DNA of 11,086 nucleotides from Planctomycetota bacterium (GCA_009926815.1 RFOC01000050.1:1-11086); one strand, 5' to 3'; positions 1-6,473 are shown, counted from the first letter of the stretch. The notes: generated by a model from the sequence alone, not told the origin. A program made the numbers and translations.

Positions 1-417
1 AAGGACGTGGCCGAACCCAGCTTCGAGCGCCAGCTGGTCGCCATCCGCGGCACCAAGGCGGCCGCGGCCGACGAGCCGGATGGCGGTTGCGCGGCCACCG
101 ACGGCGGCGAGCGGGATCCGCTCTTCGAGAAGGCCGTCGAGATCATGATCGAGTCGGGCCGTGGCAGCGTGAGCCTGCTGCAGCGACGCATGGCCATCGG
201 CTACGGCCGGGCCAGCCGTCTGGTCGACCAGATGGGTGCCGCCGGCATCCTGAGCGACCACAAGGGCAGCGTGGCCCGCGAGGTGCTGATCACCCAGGAC
301 GACTGGAACCGCATGAAGAGCATGGTCGAGTCGGCCGAGGGTGGCGAGGAGGTCCGCTACGAGGCCGACGAGGATGGCGGCGTGCCCGACGAGTTCGAGG
401 GCGAGTACCGCAACTGA
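1..417 (+). CDS. ftsK: FtsK/SpoIIIE DNA translocase, C-terminal part (5' end outside window)
   Basis: This is the end of an FtsK/SpoIIIE-type DNA translocase, the septum-located motor that moves chromosome ends into daughter cells. The frame is open from base 1. The GTG at 7 is probably an internal valine, because the preceding codons read Lys-Asp and the ATPase domain must lie upstream. After an acidic, Ala/Gly-rich linker (about residues 17-38 of the visible part) comes the gamma winged-helix domain, with the typical stretches DPLFEKAVEIMIESGRGS, SLLQRRMAIGYGRASRLVDQ and GILSDHKG. In this family that domain reads the oriented KOPS/SRS sequences that set translocation direction. A short acidic tail follows (EADEDGGVPDEFEGEY). 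The hotdog gene begins 32 bases after the stop. The family call is firm; nothing can be said about the Walker motifs or membrane segments, which lie outside the window. Confidence 0.92.
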   Translation, partial: KDVAEPSFERQLVAIRGTKAAAADEPDGGCAATDGGERDPLFEKAVEIMIESGRGSVSLLQRRMAIGYGRASRLVDQMGAAGILSDHKGSVAREVLITQDDWNRMKSMVESAEGGEEVRYEADEDGGVPDEFEGEYRN

Positions 418-436
418 GCCCCTCGCGGCCCCGCGG

Positions 437-442
437 TAGATT
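437..442 (+). promoter_or_regulatory. -10-like hexamer immediately before the first hotdog gene
   Basis: TAGATT lies 7 bases before the ATG at 450, so transcription would start at or next to the start codon and give a leaderless mRNA. No Shine-Dalgarno sequence is visible here. The -35 region is poor (CTGAGC at 414-419 with a 17-base spacer). This is an inference supported mainly by similar spacing before three other genes in the window. Confidence 0.35.
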
Positions 443-449
443 CCCCGGC

Positions 450-860
450 ATGAAGTTCCAGCTGATCGACCAGGTGCTCCATCGCACCCCGACCTCGATC
501 ACGGCGGTGAAGAACGTCACCGCCGCCGAGGAGTATCTCGGCGACCACTTCCCCGGCTTTCCGGTGCTGCCCGGCGTGTTCATGCTCGAGGCGCTCACCC
601 AGGCTGCCCGCGAGCTGCTCAAGGATCGCGGCCGGATGGTGCTGGGGCAGGTGAAGGCCTTCCGCTACGGCAGTTTCGTGCGGCCCGGCGAGGCGCTGAA
701 GGTGGAAGTGACGCTCGAGAAGGACCCGGGCGACGGCACCTTCGGCATGAAGGGCACCGCCAGCGTGGTGCGGATGGACGGCACCGGCGAGACAGCCGTC
801 TCGGGACGCTTTACAATGCGGCCCGCTCGGGTTCCTTCGTCGGCAGCCGCCGGCGCCTGA
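450..860 (+). CDS. FabZ-like 3-hydroxyacyl-ACP dehydratase (hotdog fold)
   Basis: A 136-residue single-hotdog protein of the FabZ/FabA type, expected to dehydrate 3-hydroxyacyl-ACP in fatty acid or polyketide-like synthesis in the cytoplasm. The active-site block HFPGFPVLPGVFMLEALTQ (residues 33-51) carries the catalytic His33 and Glu47 at the usual 14-residue spacing. The ATG at 450 is preferred: the frame is open far upstream, but those codons run over the ftsK gene and carry no hotdog sequence, and the start gives a length normal for FabZ (about 140-150). The C-terminus ends in a low-complexity Ala/Ser tail. It is followed by an acyl carrier protein and a second hotdog gene that shares the lead-in VKNV..AEE..DHFP, so the two dehydratases look like paralogues. 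Whether it serves housekeeping fatty acid synthesis or a special acyl chain cannot be told from sequence alone. Confidence 0.85.
   Translation: MKFQLIDQVLHRTPTSITAVKNVTAAEEYLGDHFPGFPVLPGVFMLEALTQAARELLKDRGRMVLGQVKAFRYGSFVRPGEALKVEVTLEKDPGDGTFGMKGTASVVRMDGTGETAVSGRFTMRPARVPSSAAAGA
789..817 (+). promoter_or_regulatory. Candidate sigma70-type promoter inside the end of the hotdog gene
   Basis: GAGACA (789-794) and TACAAT (812-817) are separated by 17 bases, matching four and five of six positions of the -35 and -10 consensus. A start near 824 would give the acyl carrier protein gene its own mRNA with a leader of roughly 90 bases. The site lies in coding sequence, so codon use could explain it by chance. 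Confidence 0.35.
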
Positions 861-901
861 CCCGGGCCCCGCGGCCAGGACCGGCCCCGGGCACCCAGAA
901 T

Positions 902-905
902 GGAG
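902..905 (+). promoter_or_regulatory. Ribosome binding site deciding the GTG start of the carrier protein gene
   Basis: GGAG lies 7 bases before the GTG at 913, one of the few well-placed Shine-Dalgarno sequences in the window. The nearby ATG at 900 is in another frame, so this site supports the GTG start. Confidence 0.5.
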
Positions 906-912
906 ACCCAAG

Positions 913-1317
913 GTGGCATTCAACCGTCAGCAGATCGAGGAAGGCGTCACGGAGGTGCTCGAGGAGGCGCTCGGCGTGGATGCCGAGGATGTCAAGCCCG
1001 AGGCCACGCTGACCGGTGACCTGGGTGCCGAGAGCATCGACTTCCTGGACATCTCGTTCCGTCTGGAGAAGAAGTTCAGCGCGCCGGACAGGCCCTTCAA
1101 GATCGAGCAGGGCGAGCTCTTCCCCGAGAACATGCTGCAGGACCCCGCCATGGTGCAGAACGGCAAGGTGACCGACGCCGGCATGGCCCTGCTGAAGCAG
1201 AAGCTTCCGCACATCGACTTCTCCGGTTTCGAGGGCGACCGCTCCATCAAGAACCTGAGCCAGGTCTTCACCGTGAAGAGCCTCTGCGACTTCCTGGAGC
1301 GCAAGCTCAGCCGCTGA
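913..1317 (+). CDS. Acyl carrier protein with a ~50-residue insertion
   Basis: A 134-residue acyl carrier protein, well above the usual ~80. Residues 1-56 match helices I-II of the family. The attachment motif reads DLGAESID, so Ser41 is the expected site for 4'-phosphopantetheine; the common Asp-Ser-Leu is here Glu-Ser-Ile. The final helix is recognisable at residues 118-133 (TVKSLCDFLERKLS). Between them, about residues 57-117 replace a normal ~12-residue loop; this stretch contains an acidic segment, a helix-like block (TDAGMALLKQKLPH) and the stretch IDFSGFEGD. The start is GTG at 913, with GGAG 7 bases upstream. The gene sits between two hotdog dehydratase genes, so it probably carries the acyl chain they act on. 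It may be a specialised carrier rather than the housekeeping AcpP; no ketosynthase or phosphopantetheinyl transferase gene is in the window to decide. Confidence 0.85.
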   Translation: MAFNRQQIEEGVTEVLEEALGVDAEDVKPEATLTGDLGAESIDFLDISFRLEKKFSAPDRPFKIEQGELFPENMLQDPAMVQNGKVTDAGMALLKQKLPHIDFSGFEGDRSIKNLSQVFTVKSLCDFLERKLSR

Positions 1318-1344
1318 GCGGCTCCAGGGCCCAAGGCACCCGCC

Positions 1345-1812
1345 ATGCGATGGATGTGGATCGACACGGTGACGGCCTACGAGCCGGGCCGCCGCATGGT
1401 GGCCGTGAAGAACGTCAGCCTGGCCGAGGAGCACATGCATGACCACTTCCCGGACCAGCCGGTCATGCCGGCCAGCCTGATGGTGGAGGGCATGGCCCAG
1501 ACCGCGGGCATCCTGGTGGGCAGCTGCAGGCAGTTCAAGGAGAAGGTGATCCTGGCCAAGATCGGGCACTTCACGCTCGACAGCGACGTGGTCCCCGGCC
1601 AGTGCATCCGCTACGACGCCCAGATCGAGCGGCTCGATCACCGCACGGGCGCCTGGGAAGCCATCGGTTCCGCCGAGATCGTCTTCAGCCACATCGACCA
1701 GAACCGCAGTGGGCTGGCCTTCCCCGAGGAGAACTTCGTCTTCGGCGAGAACTTCCGCACGCTGCTGCGGGGGGCCGGGCTCGACCGGGCCATGGCCGCC
1801 GCCAAGGCCTGA
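1345..1812 (+). CDS. Second FabZ/FabA-like hotdog dehydratase
   Basis: A 155-residue hotdog protein related to the gene at 450. The active-site block is HFPDQPVMPASLMVEGMAQ (residues 34-52), with His34 and Glu48 at the same spacing as in FabZ. The usual Pro-Gly-Val turn before the helix is changed to Pro-Ala-Ser, which removes the glycine at the base of the substrate tunnel helix. The C-terminus is longer than in the first copy and includes a segment with FPEENFVFGENFRTLLRG, not typical of FabZ. It starts 27 bases after the carrier protein gene, with only a weak AAGG (1333-1336) upstream, and is followed by a hairpin that probably ends the unit. Catalytic residues are kept, so it is likely an active dehydratase or dehydratase/isomerase on a different chain. 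The exact reaction is unknown. Confidence 0.8.
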   Translation: MRWMWIDTVTAYEPGRRMVAVKNVSLAEEHMHDHFPDQPVMPASLMVEGMAQTAGILVGSCRQFKEKVILAKIGHFTLDSDVVPGQCIRYDAQIERLDHRTGAWEAIGSAEIVFSHIDQNRSGLAFPEENFVFGENFRTLLRGAGLDRAMAAAKA

Positions 1813-1831
1813 AACGCCCGAAAAACGAGAT

Positions 1832-1865
1832 GCCCCGCTTCGAGGAGGCACCTTCGAAGCGGGGC
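1832..1865 (+). terminator. Strong hairpin after the hotdog-ACP-hotdog genes
   Basis: GCCCCGCTTCGA (1832-1843) and TCGAAGCGGGGC (1854-1865) pair perfectly over 12 bases around a 10-base loop. On the plus strand only a short TTCT follows, so a classic T-tract is lacking. On the minus strand a run of five T residues (1821-1825 complement) follows the stem after six bases. It starts 19 bases after the stop codon. It probably acts as a terminator or as an mRNA 3'-end stabiliser for the upstream genes. Confidence 0.55.
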
Positions 1866-1988
1866 TTCTGCAGGGGTCGCCGCGGTGTCGGCCGCGGACA
1901 ACGTCAACATGCCTTCTCCGCCGGCACGTGCAACGGCGAGCCGTCGGATTCCGCTACCTTCCGCACTTCGCAGGAGCCATAACGACCC
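1866..1988 (+). promoter_or_regulatory. Leader region of the coaD run, with possible -10 and ribosome binding site
   Basis: This 123-base stretch is the largest part of the longest intergenic gap in the window. TACCTT (1955-1960) could be a -10 element, with no convincing -35 partner. AGGAG (1972-1976) is a good anti-16S match, but it lies 12 bases before the coaD ATG, further than usual. No conserved riboswitch fold was recognised. Confidence 0.35.
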
Positions 1989-2543
1989 ATGTCGCACCTG
2001 GCCATCTACACCGGAAGCTTCGACCCGATCACCCTTGGGCACCTGGACGTGCTCGATCGCAGCCGGGCCCTCTTCGACGAGGTGATCCTGGCCATCGGCA
2101 TCAATCCGAACAAGCCGCCGCTCTTCTCGGTGGAGGAGCGCAAGGCCCACGCCAGCACCCTGGTGACCCGGCTGCTTCGGGAGAAGCCCCACGGGGCGAA
2201 GGTGCGCGTGGAGGCCTACCACGGCCTGACCATCGATTTCGCCCGGCAGGTGGGGGCGTCGGCCATCGTGCGCGGCATCCGCAACGTGACCGACCTGGCC
2301 ATGGAGTGCCAGCTGGCCATCACCAACCGGCAGGTGGCGGGGGTGGAGACGGTCTTCATCGTCACGGGCGAGAACTTCGCGTATGTCTCGAGCAGCCTGA
2401 TCAAGCAGATCGCGGCCTTCGGCGGTGATCTGGCCCGCCTCAACAGCCTGGTGCCGCCCGAGGTGATCGCGGCCCTGGAGGCGAAGCGGCGCGATCCACG
2501 GAACCCGCTGGGGCGGCTGGCCACCGAGGCCCCCGCGGACTGA
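1989..2543 (+). CDS. coaD: Phosphopantetheine adenylyltransferase (CoaD)
   Basis: CoaD transfers AMP from ATP to 4'-phosphopantetheine, giving dephospho-CoA, the fourth step of coenzyme A synthesis in the cytoplasm. The nucleotidyltransferase start AIYTGSFDPITLGHLDVL (residues 5-22) contains the T-x-G-H nucleotide motif (residues 15-18). Arg-Gly-Ile-Arg at 95-98 and NFAYVSSSLIKQIA (129-142) match the other two family signatures. At 184 residues it is slightly longer than E. coli CoaD (about 160), through a basic, disordered-looking C-terminal tail. The next gene begins 2 bases after the stop, indicating coupled translation, and panB, an earlier enzyme of the same pathway, follows that. All key residues are present. 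Confidence 0.96.
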   Translation: MSHLAIYTGSFDPITLGHLDVLDRSRALFDEVILAIGINPNKPPLFSVEERKAHASTLVTRLLREKPHGAKVRVEAYHGLTIDFARQVGASAIVRGIRNVTDLAMECQLAITNRQVAGVETVFIVTGENFAYVSSSLIKQIAAFGGDLARLNSLVPPEVIAALEAKRRDPRNPLGRLATEAPAD

Positions 2544-2545
2544 CC

Positions 2546-3229
2546 ATGCCCGCCCGCCTTCGCGTGATCTCCATCGGTGCGATCGCCGCCCATCCCTCCT
2601 GGGGCGAGAAGGGCGAGGTGCGACCGCCGCACGCCACCACCTGCCTGATCGAGTCCGGGAAGCACCGGATCCTGGTCGATCCGAGCCTGCCCGCGCAGAT
2701 CCTGATCCCTCGCCTGGCCGAACGCAGCGGCAAGCGCCCGGAGGACATCACCCACGTCTTCCTGACCAGCTTCCATCCCATGCGGCGCCGCGGGCTGGCC
2801 GCGTTCACCGAAGCCGCCATCCTGCTGGGGGCCGCGGAGCGCGAGGGCATGCGGGAACAGCTTGGCGCGCGTCTGGCCCAGGCGGAGCAGCACGAGGACG
2901 ACGATCTTGCCCGGGTCATGCGCGAGGAACTGGCCGCTCTGTCGGCCTGCGAGGAGGCGCCCGATCGTCTGGCCGAGGGCGTGGACCTGTTCCCGCTTCC
3001 CGGAGTCACGCCGGGCAATGCGGGCCTGCTGCTGGCCACGCCCGGTGCCACCACGCTGGTCACCGGGGATGCGGTGGCCACGGTGGAGCACCTGGAGGAG
3101 GGGCGGCTCATCGCGCCGTGCTTCGACATGGAGCAGGCCCGGGAGAGCATGGCCGAAGCCGTGGAGATCGCCGATCTGCTGGTGCCCGGTCGCGACAACC
3201 TCTGCCCGAATCCGCTGCGGCGGTTCTGA
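2546..3229 (+). CDS. Metallo-beta-lactamase-fold protein lacking most metal ligands
   Basis: A 227-residue protein with the layout of the metallo-beta-lactamase fold. It has an N-terminal beta region with HATTCLIES..HRILVDPS (residues 29-47), then ITHVFLTSFHP (68-78), LPGVTPGNAGLLL (151-163) and LVTGDAV (171-177). The normal H-x-H-x-D-H motif reads S-F-H-P-M-R (75-80), so only His77 remains. The PGHTPG histidine is Val154, and the terminal PGH histidine is Arg216 in VPGRDN. The TGD aspartate is kept (Asp175). A charged helical insertion occupies about residues 96-145. It starts 2 bases after coaD and precedes panB, so it is probably co-expressed with CoA synthesis genes. It cannot bind two zinc ions in the usual way. 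It may be a binding or regulatory pseudoenzyme, or use other ligands. Function is unknown. Confidence 0.75.
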   Translation: MPARLRVISIGAIAAHPSWGEKGEVRPPHATTCLIESGKHRILVDPSLPAQILIPRLAERSGKRPEDITHVFLTSFHPMRRRGLAAFTEAAILLGAAEREGMREQLGARLAQAEQHEDDDLARVMREELAALSACEEAPDRLAEGVDLFPLPGVTPGNAGLLLATPGATTLVTGDAVATVEHLEEGRLIAPCFDMEQARESMAEAVEIADLLVPGRDNLCPNPLRRF

Positions 3230-3251
3230 GGGCGTTGAACCCGGCCTCGGC

Positions 3252-3257
3252 TAGACT
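3252..3257 (+). promoter_or_regulatory. -10-like hexamer immediately before panB
   Basis: TAGACT ends 8 bases before the panB ATG, and no Shine-Dalgarno sequence is present. TTGAAC (3235-3240) resembles a -35 box but the 11-base spacing is too short for a standard sigma70 promoter. If used, the transcript would begin at or beside the start codon. Confidence 0.4.
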
Positions 3258-3265
3258 CGCGTTTC

Positions 3266-4144
3266 ATGGCTTCCGAAGCGGAAAGACAGGCTCCCGTCAC
3301 GCTGCGATCACTGGTTCGCACCGCCCGTTCCGGTGGGCGTTTCGCCTGCCTGACCTGCTACGACGCCACCACGGCCCGATGGCTGGCCCGCGCCGGCGTG
3401 GAGATGCTGCTGGTGGGCGACACGGCCGCCGAGGTCATTCTGGGCCTTCCCGGGACCATCCACGCCTCGATGGACTTCCTGGTGCAGCTCACCGCCGCGG
3501 TGAAGCGCGGCGCGCCGGACCGCGTGGTCATGGCCGACATGCCGTTCATGAGTTACCAGGCCAGTCCCGAGACGGCCATGATGAACGCGGCGCGCTTCCT
3601 GACCGAGGGGACGGCGGATTGCGTGAAGCTCGAGGTGGACCGCCACTGGGTGCCGCTGGTCGAGCGACTGAGCCGCGCCGGGATCCCCGTCGTGGCCCAC
3701 ATCGGAAGTCGACCACAGCAGGCCAAGATGAAGGGCGGCAACTTCGCCGTGGGGCGCACCGCCGAGGAGGCCATGGCGCTGATCCATGACGCGGCGGCGC
3801 TGGAGGCGGCCGGCGCCAGCATGCTGCTGATCGAGGCTTGCCCGGGTGAGGTGAGCCGCGTGATCGTCGAGCGGGCCACGGTTCCGGTGATCGGCTGCGG
3901 CGCGGGACCCGCCTGTCATGGTCAGGTGGTGGTGCTTCAGGATCTGATGGGTCTCTCCGACTGGCAGCCCGCCTTCGCGCGGCCCGAGGCGAACCTCGGC
4001 GAGTCGCTCCGCGGGGCCGCTGCCGCATGGTCATCGCGGGTGCGTTCCGGCGGAGCGGAGGACGCCTATCGCATGGGCGAGGGCGAGACCGATCGTCTTC
4101 GGGCCATGCTGAGCACCGGAACCGGTTCGCATGCGAAGGCTTGA
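3266..4144 (+). CDS. panB: 3-methyl-2-oxobutanoate hydroxymethyltransferase (PanB), divergent
   Basis: PanB adds a hydroxymethyl group from 5,10-methylenetetrahydrofolate to 3-methyl-2-oxobutanoate, giving ketopantoate, the first committed step of pantothenate synthesis. The TIM-barrel signatures are present: LLVGDTAAEVILG (residues 48-60, metal-binding Asp52), VVMADMPFMSYQ (87-98, Asp91), VKLE (120-123), LLIEACPGEV (187-196, catalytic Glu190) and VIGCGAGPACHGQV (208-221). The usual H-x-G-L-T-P-Q loop reads HIGSRPQ (145-151), and the C-terminal region after the GAGP block is unlike common PanB. At 292 residues it is somewhat longer than E. coli PanB (264). The 3' end overlaps the protease gene by 14 bases. 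No panC or panD is in the window. Active-site acids are intact, so the enzyme is probably functional. Confidence 0.9.
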   Translation: MASEAERQAPVTLRSLVRTARSGGRFACLTCYDATTARWLARAGVEMLLVGDTAAEVILGLPGTIHASMDFLVQLTAAVKRGAPDRVVMADMPFMSYQASPETAMMNAARFLTEGTADCVKLEVDRHWVPLVERLSRAGIPVVAHIGSRPQQAKMKGGNFAVGRTAEEAMALIHDAAALEAAGASMLLIEACPGEVSRVIVERATVPVIGCGAGPACHGQVVVLQDLMGLSDWQPAFARPEANLGESLRGAAAAWSSRVRSGGAEDAYRMGEGETDRLRAMLSTGTGSHAKA

Positions 4145-5621
4145 GCATCTGGGTCCTGCGCTGGTCACGCTGGCCGCCGCCGGCGCGCTGCTGCTGAGCG
4201 CGCCCGTGATCGTCCGCCAGCTCTCCCGGGAGCGAACCCAGGTGGAGATGGCCGCCGCCGACGGACGGCTGCGTGCCGGCACGCTGCTCGACGCCCTGTC
4301 CCAGAGCACCCGGGACATCGCCACCGCGGTGGAGCCCAGCGTGGTCCACGTCAGCACCGCATCGTCGCCGCGGCAGGGTCGGTCGCCGCGCATGGTGCTG
4401 AGCACGGGCAGCGGGTGGATCTACGACCTCGATGGCCACATCGTGACCAACGCCCACGTGGTGGATGGTGCGCGGCGCATCGAGATCCAGCTGCACGACG
4501 GGGAGCGTCGGGATGCCGAGCTGGTGGGGCAGGATCTGCGCACCGACATCGCCGTGCTGCGGACGGATCCCGCCGGACTGGTGCCCGCACGCCGTGCCGA
4601 CGTGGATCCGCAGCAGGGCGAGATGGTCTTCGCCTTCGGCAGTCCCTTCGACTTCCGATTCTCCATGAGTTCCGGGATCGTGTCGGGCATCGGGCGGGCG
4701 GCCGGGTTGCAGGACATCGCCTACGAGAACTACATCCAGACGGACGCCGCGGTGAACCCGGGCAATTCGGGCGGACCGCTCACCAACACGCGGGGCGACG
4801 TGGTGGGCATGACCACCGCCATCGCCAGCGGCCGGGGCGGCACGCTGGGTCAGAGCCAGTTCGCCGGCATCGGTCTGGCCATTCCCGTGTCCATGATCGA
4901 GAACGTGGTGGGCCAGCTGCTCGAGCGTGGCGAGGTGGTCAAGGGCTTCCTCGGCATCGGCAGCACGGATGTCGAGCCGGTGCGACGCGGCCAGGAGCCC
5001 GCCGGGCGCGAGGCCAGGCGTGCCGCGGAACTCTTCCGCGGCGAGGGGGTGCTGGTGAGCCATGTCTCCCCGCAGAGCCCGGCCGAGGTCGCCGGACTCC
5101 GACGCGGCGACGTGATCACGTCGGTGGCGGGCACGCGCGTCGCCGGATCGAAGCAGATGCGATCACGCATCGCCGCTTGCCAGCCGGGCGAGACCATCGC
5201 CATCGATCTCTGGCGTGCCCCGGACGCGGACGAGGCCGAGGGCATCACGTTGACCCTCCGGGCCACCATGGGGCGTTTCGATCCGGAGCAGGGTGCCCAG
5301 CACCTGAGCCTGGCGCTCAAGGCCGTCGGCCTGGCGCGGCTGGTGACGCTGGCGGAGGTCCAGACGCCTCCACCCCACCTGTCCGTGCGTCGAGGCGTGC
5401 TGGTGCAGGAGGTGACGCCTGGAAGCCTGGCCGAGACCGAGGTGCCCGTCGGCAGCGTCATCATCCGGGCCTTCGACGCGCCGGTGAACAACCTCGACGA
5501 CCTGTATGCCCGCCTCGACCGCGAGGTGATGCGCAACCATCCACGCCTCGACGTCCCCCTCGACATCATCCAGCCCGATGGCTCGACCCGGCAGTTCAAG
5601 CTGGGTCTTCGCCTGCCCTGA
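4131..5621 (+). CDS. Membrane-anchored HtrA/Deg serine protease with two PDZ domains
   Basis: A 496-residue HtrA/DegS-DegP type protease, probably acting in the periplasm on misfolded or signalling proteins. One hydrophobic segment (about residues 8-28) is an uncleaved anchor or signal peptide. The trypsin-like domain (about 60-265) holds the full triad: His109 in TNAHVV, Asp139 in RTDIAVLR and Ser213 in NPGNSGGPL. PDZ1 spans about 270-380 with GFLGIG and VSPQSPAEVAGLRRGDVI. A more divergent second PDZ-like domain spans about 395-492, with VLVQEVTPGSLAETEVPVGSVI. The start overlaps panB by 14 bases, and the ABC ATPase gene begins 12 bases after its stop. The protease is placed by its triad and PDZ order; whether it is DegP-like (chaperone-protease) or DegS-like (stress sensor) is open, and the single anchor slightly favours a membrane-tethered form. 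Confidence 0.93.
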   Translation: MRRLEHLGPALVTLAAAGALLLSAPVIVRQLSRERTQVEMAAADGRLRAGTLLDALSQSTRDIATAVEPSVVHVSTASSPRQGRSPRMVLSTGSGWIYDLDGHIVTNAHVVDGARRIEIQLHDGERRDAELVGQDLRTDIAVLRTDPAGLVPARRADVDPQQGEMVFAFGSPFDFRFSMSSGIVSGIGRAAGLQDIAYENYIQTDAAVNPGNSGGPLTNTRGDVVGMTTAIASGRGGTLGQSQFAGIGLAIPVSMIENVVGQLLERGEVVKGFLGIGSTDVEPVRRGQEPAGREARRAAELFRGEGVLVSHVSPQSPAEVAGLRRGDVITSVAGTRVAGSKQMRSRIAACQPGETIAIDLWRAPDADEAEGITLTLRATMGRFDPEQGAQHLSLALKAVGLARLVTLAEVQTPPPHLSVRRGVLVQEVTPGSLAETEVPVGSVIIRAFDAPVNNLDDLYARLDREVMRNHPRLDVPLDIIQPDGSTRQFKLGLRLP

Positions 5622-5633
5622 CGCGAGAACCCG

Positions 5634-6473
5634 ATGCCAGACACGCCGCTGCTCGAAGTGAAGGATCTCCAGACCTGGTTCCCCATCCGCCGCGGTCTGC
5701 TGCAGCGGGTGAGCGGTCACGTGAAGGCCGTCGATGGCGTCAGTTTCATGCTGCGCAAGGGCGAGACGCTGGGTCTGGTCGGCGAGTCGGGATGCGGCAA
5801 GACCACCGTGGGTCGCACGCTGCTGCGGCTGATCGAGCCCACCGGCGGACGGATCCTCTTCGAGGGCCGTGACGTGCTGCGGATGGCCGGCGAGGAACTT
5901 CGCCTGCTGCGGCGCCGCATGCAGATCATCTTCCAGGATCCCGGTGGCAGCCTGAACCCCCGCATGCGGGTGGGACGCATCGTGGGCGAGCCCCTGGAGG
6001 TGCACGGCGTGGCGAAGGGGGAGGAGCTTCGCGAGATGGTGGAGCGGCTGCTGGAGCGATGCGGTCTGTGGGCGGCGGCGGCGGATCGCTACCCGCACGA
6101 GTTCAGCGGCGGACAGCGGCAGCGCATCGGGATCGCCCGGGCCCTGGCGCTGAAGCCCTCGCTCATCGTGTGCGACGAGCCGACCAGCGCGCTGGACGTG
6201 AGCATCCAGAGCCAGATCCTGAACCTGCTGAAGGACCTGCAGGACGAGTTCCAGCTCAGTTACCTCTTCATCAGCCACGACATGGCCGTCATCCACCACA
6301 TCTGCGATCGGGTCGCCGTGATGTACGACGGCAAGATCGTGGAGGAGGGCTCCCGGGACGAGATCATCCAGCGACCCAGGCATCCCTACACGCAGCGGCT
6401 CCTGGCGGCGGTCCCCGAGGCCGATCCCCGCAGGCCCCGTCAGCGTGCGCGCCTCGAAGGCGCCCGCATGTGA
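5634..6473 (+). CDS. ABC transporter ATPase, dipeptide/oligopeptide type (DppF/OppF-like)
   Basis: A 279-residue nucleotide-binding subunit of the peptide/nickel importer family, which powers uptake through two inner-membrane permeases at the cytoplasmic face. It has Walker A GESGCGKT (residues 50-57), the Q-loop Gln101 in IIFQDPGGSLNPRM, the signature SGGQRQR (158-164), Walker B LIVCDE (177-182) with catalytic Glu182, and the H-loop His215 in FISHDM. The C-terminal block RPRHPYTQRLLAAVPEADP is the start of the oligopeptide/dipeptide C-terminal domain typical of DppF/OppF; here it is short. The gene lies between a protease and a small membrane protein. No permease, binding protein or DppD partner is in the window, so it is either an orphan ATPase or works with genes elsewhere. 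Its stop overlaps the next start by one base (TGATG). Confidence 0.93.
   Translation: MPDTPLLEVKDLQTWFPIRRGLLQRVSGHVKAVDGVSFMLRKGETLGLVGESGCGKTTVGRTLLRLIEPTGGRILFEGRDVLRMAGEELRLLRRRMQIIFQDPGGSLNPRMRVGRIVGEPLEVHGVAKGEELREMVERLLERCGLWAAAADRYPHEFSGGQRQRIGIARALALKPSLIVCDEPTSALDVSIQSQILNLLKDLQDEFQLSYLFISHDMAVIHHICDRVAVMYDGKIVEEGSRDEIIQRPRHPYTQRLLAAVPEADPRRPRQRARLEGARM

Noticed and set aside
87..449. Upstream extension of the first hotdog gene in the same open frame
   Set aside because: The extra codons overlap ftsK in another frame, are Arg/Gly-rich and show no family similarity; the ATG at 450 begins the hotdog domain.
811..830. TACAAT as a leaderless -10 element like the others
   Set aside because: The next start codon is about 95 bases away, so it cannot belong to the leaderless group; it is listed only as an ordinary promoter candidate.
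1866..1988. Possible riboswitch before coaD
   Set aside because: No known conserved core or convincing alternate pairing was seen in the 123-base leader.
3546..5063. Long minus-strand open frame opposite panB and the protease
   Set aside because: It is antisense to two well-supported genes, and its product is His/Arg/Pro-rich low-complexity sequence typical of GC-rich shadow frames.
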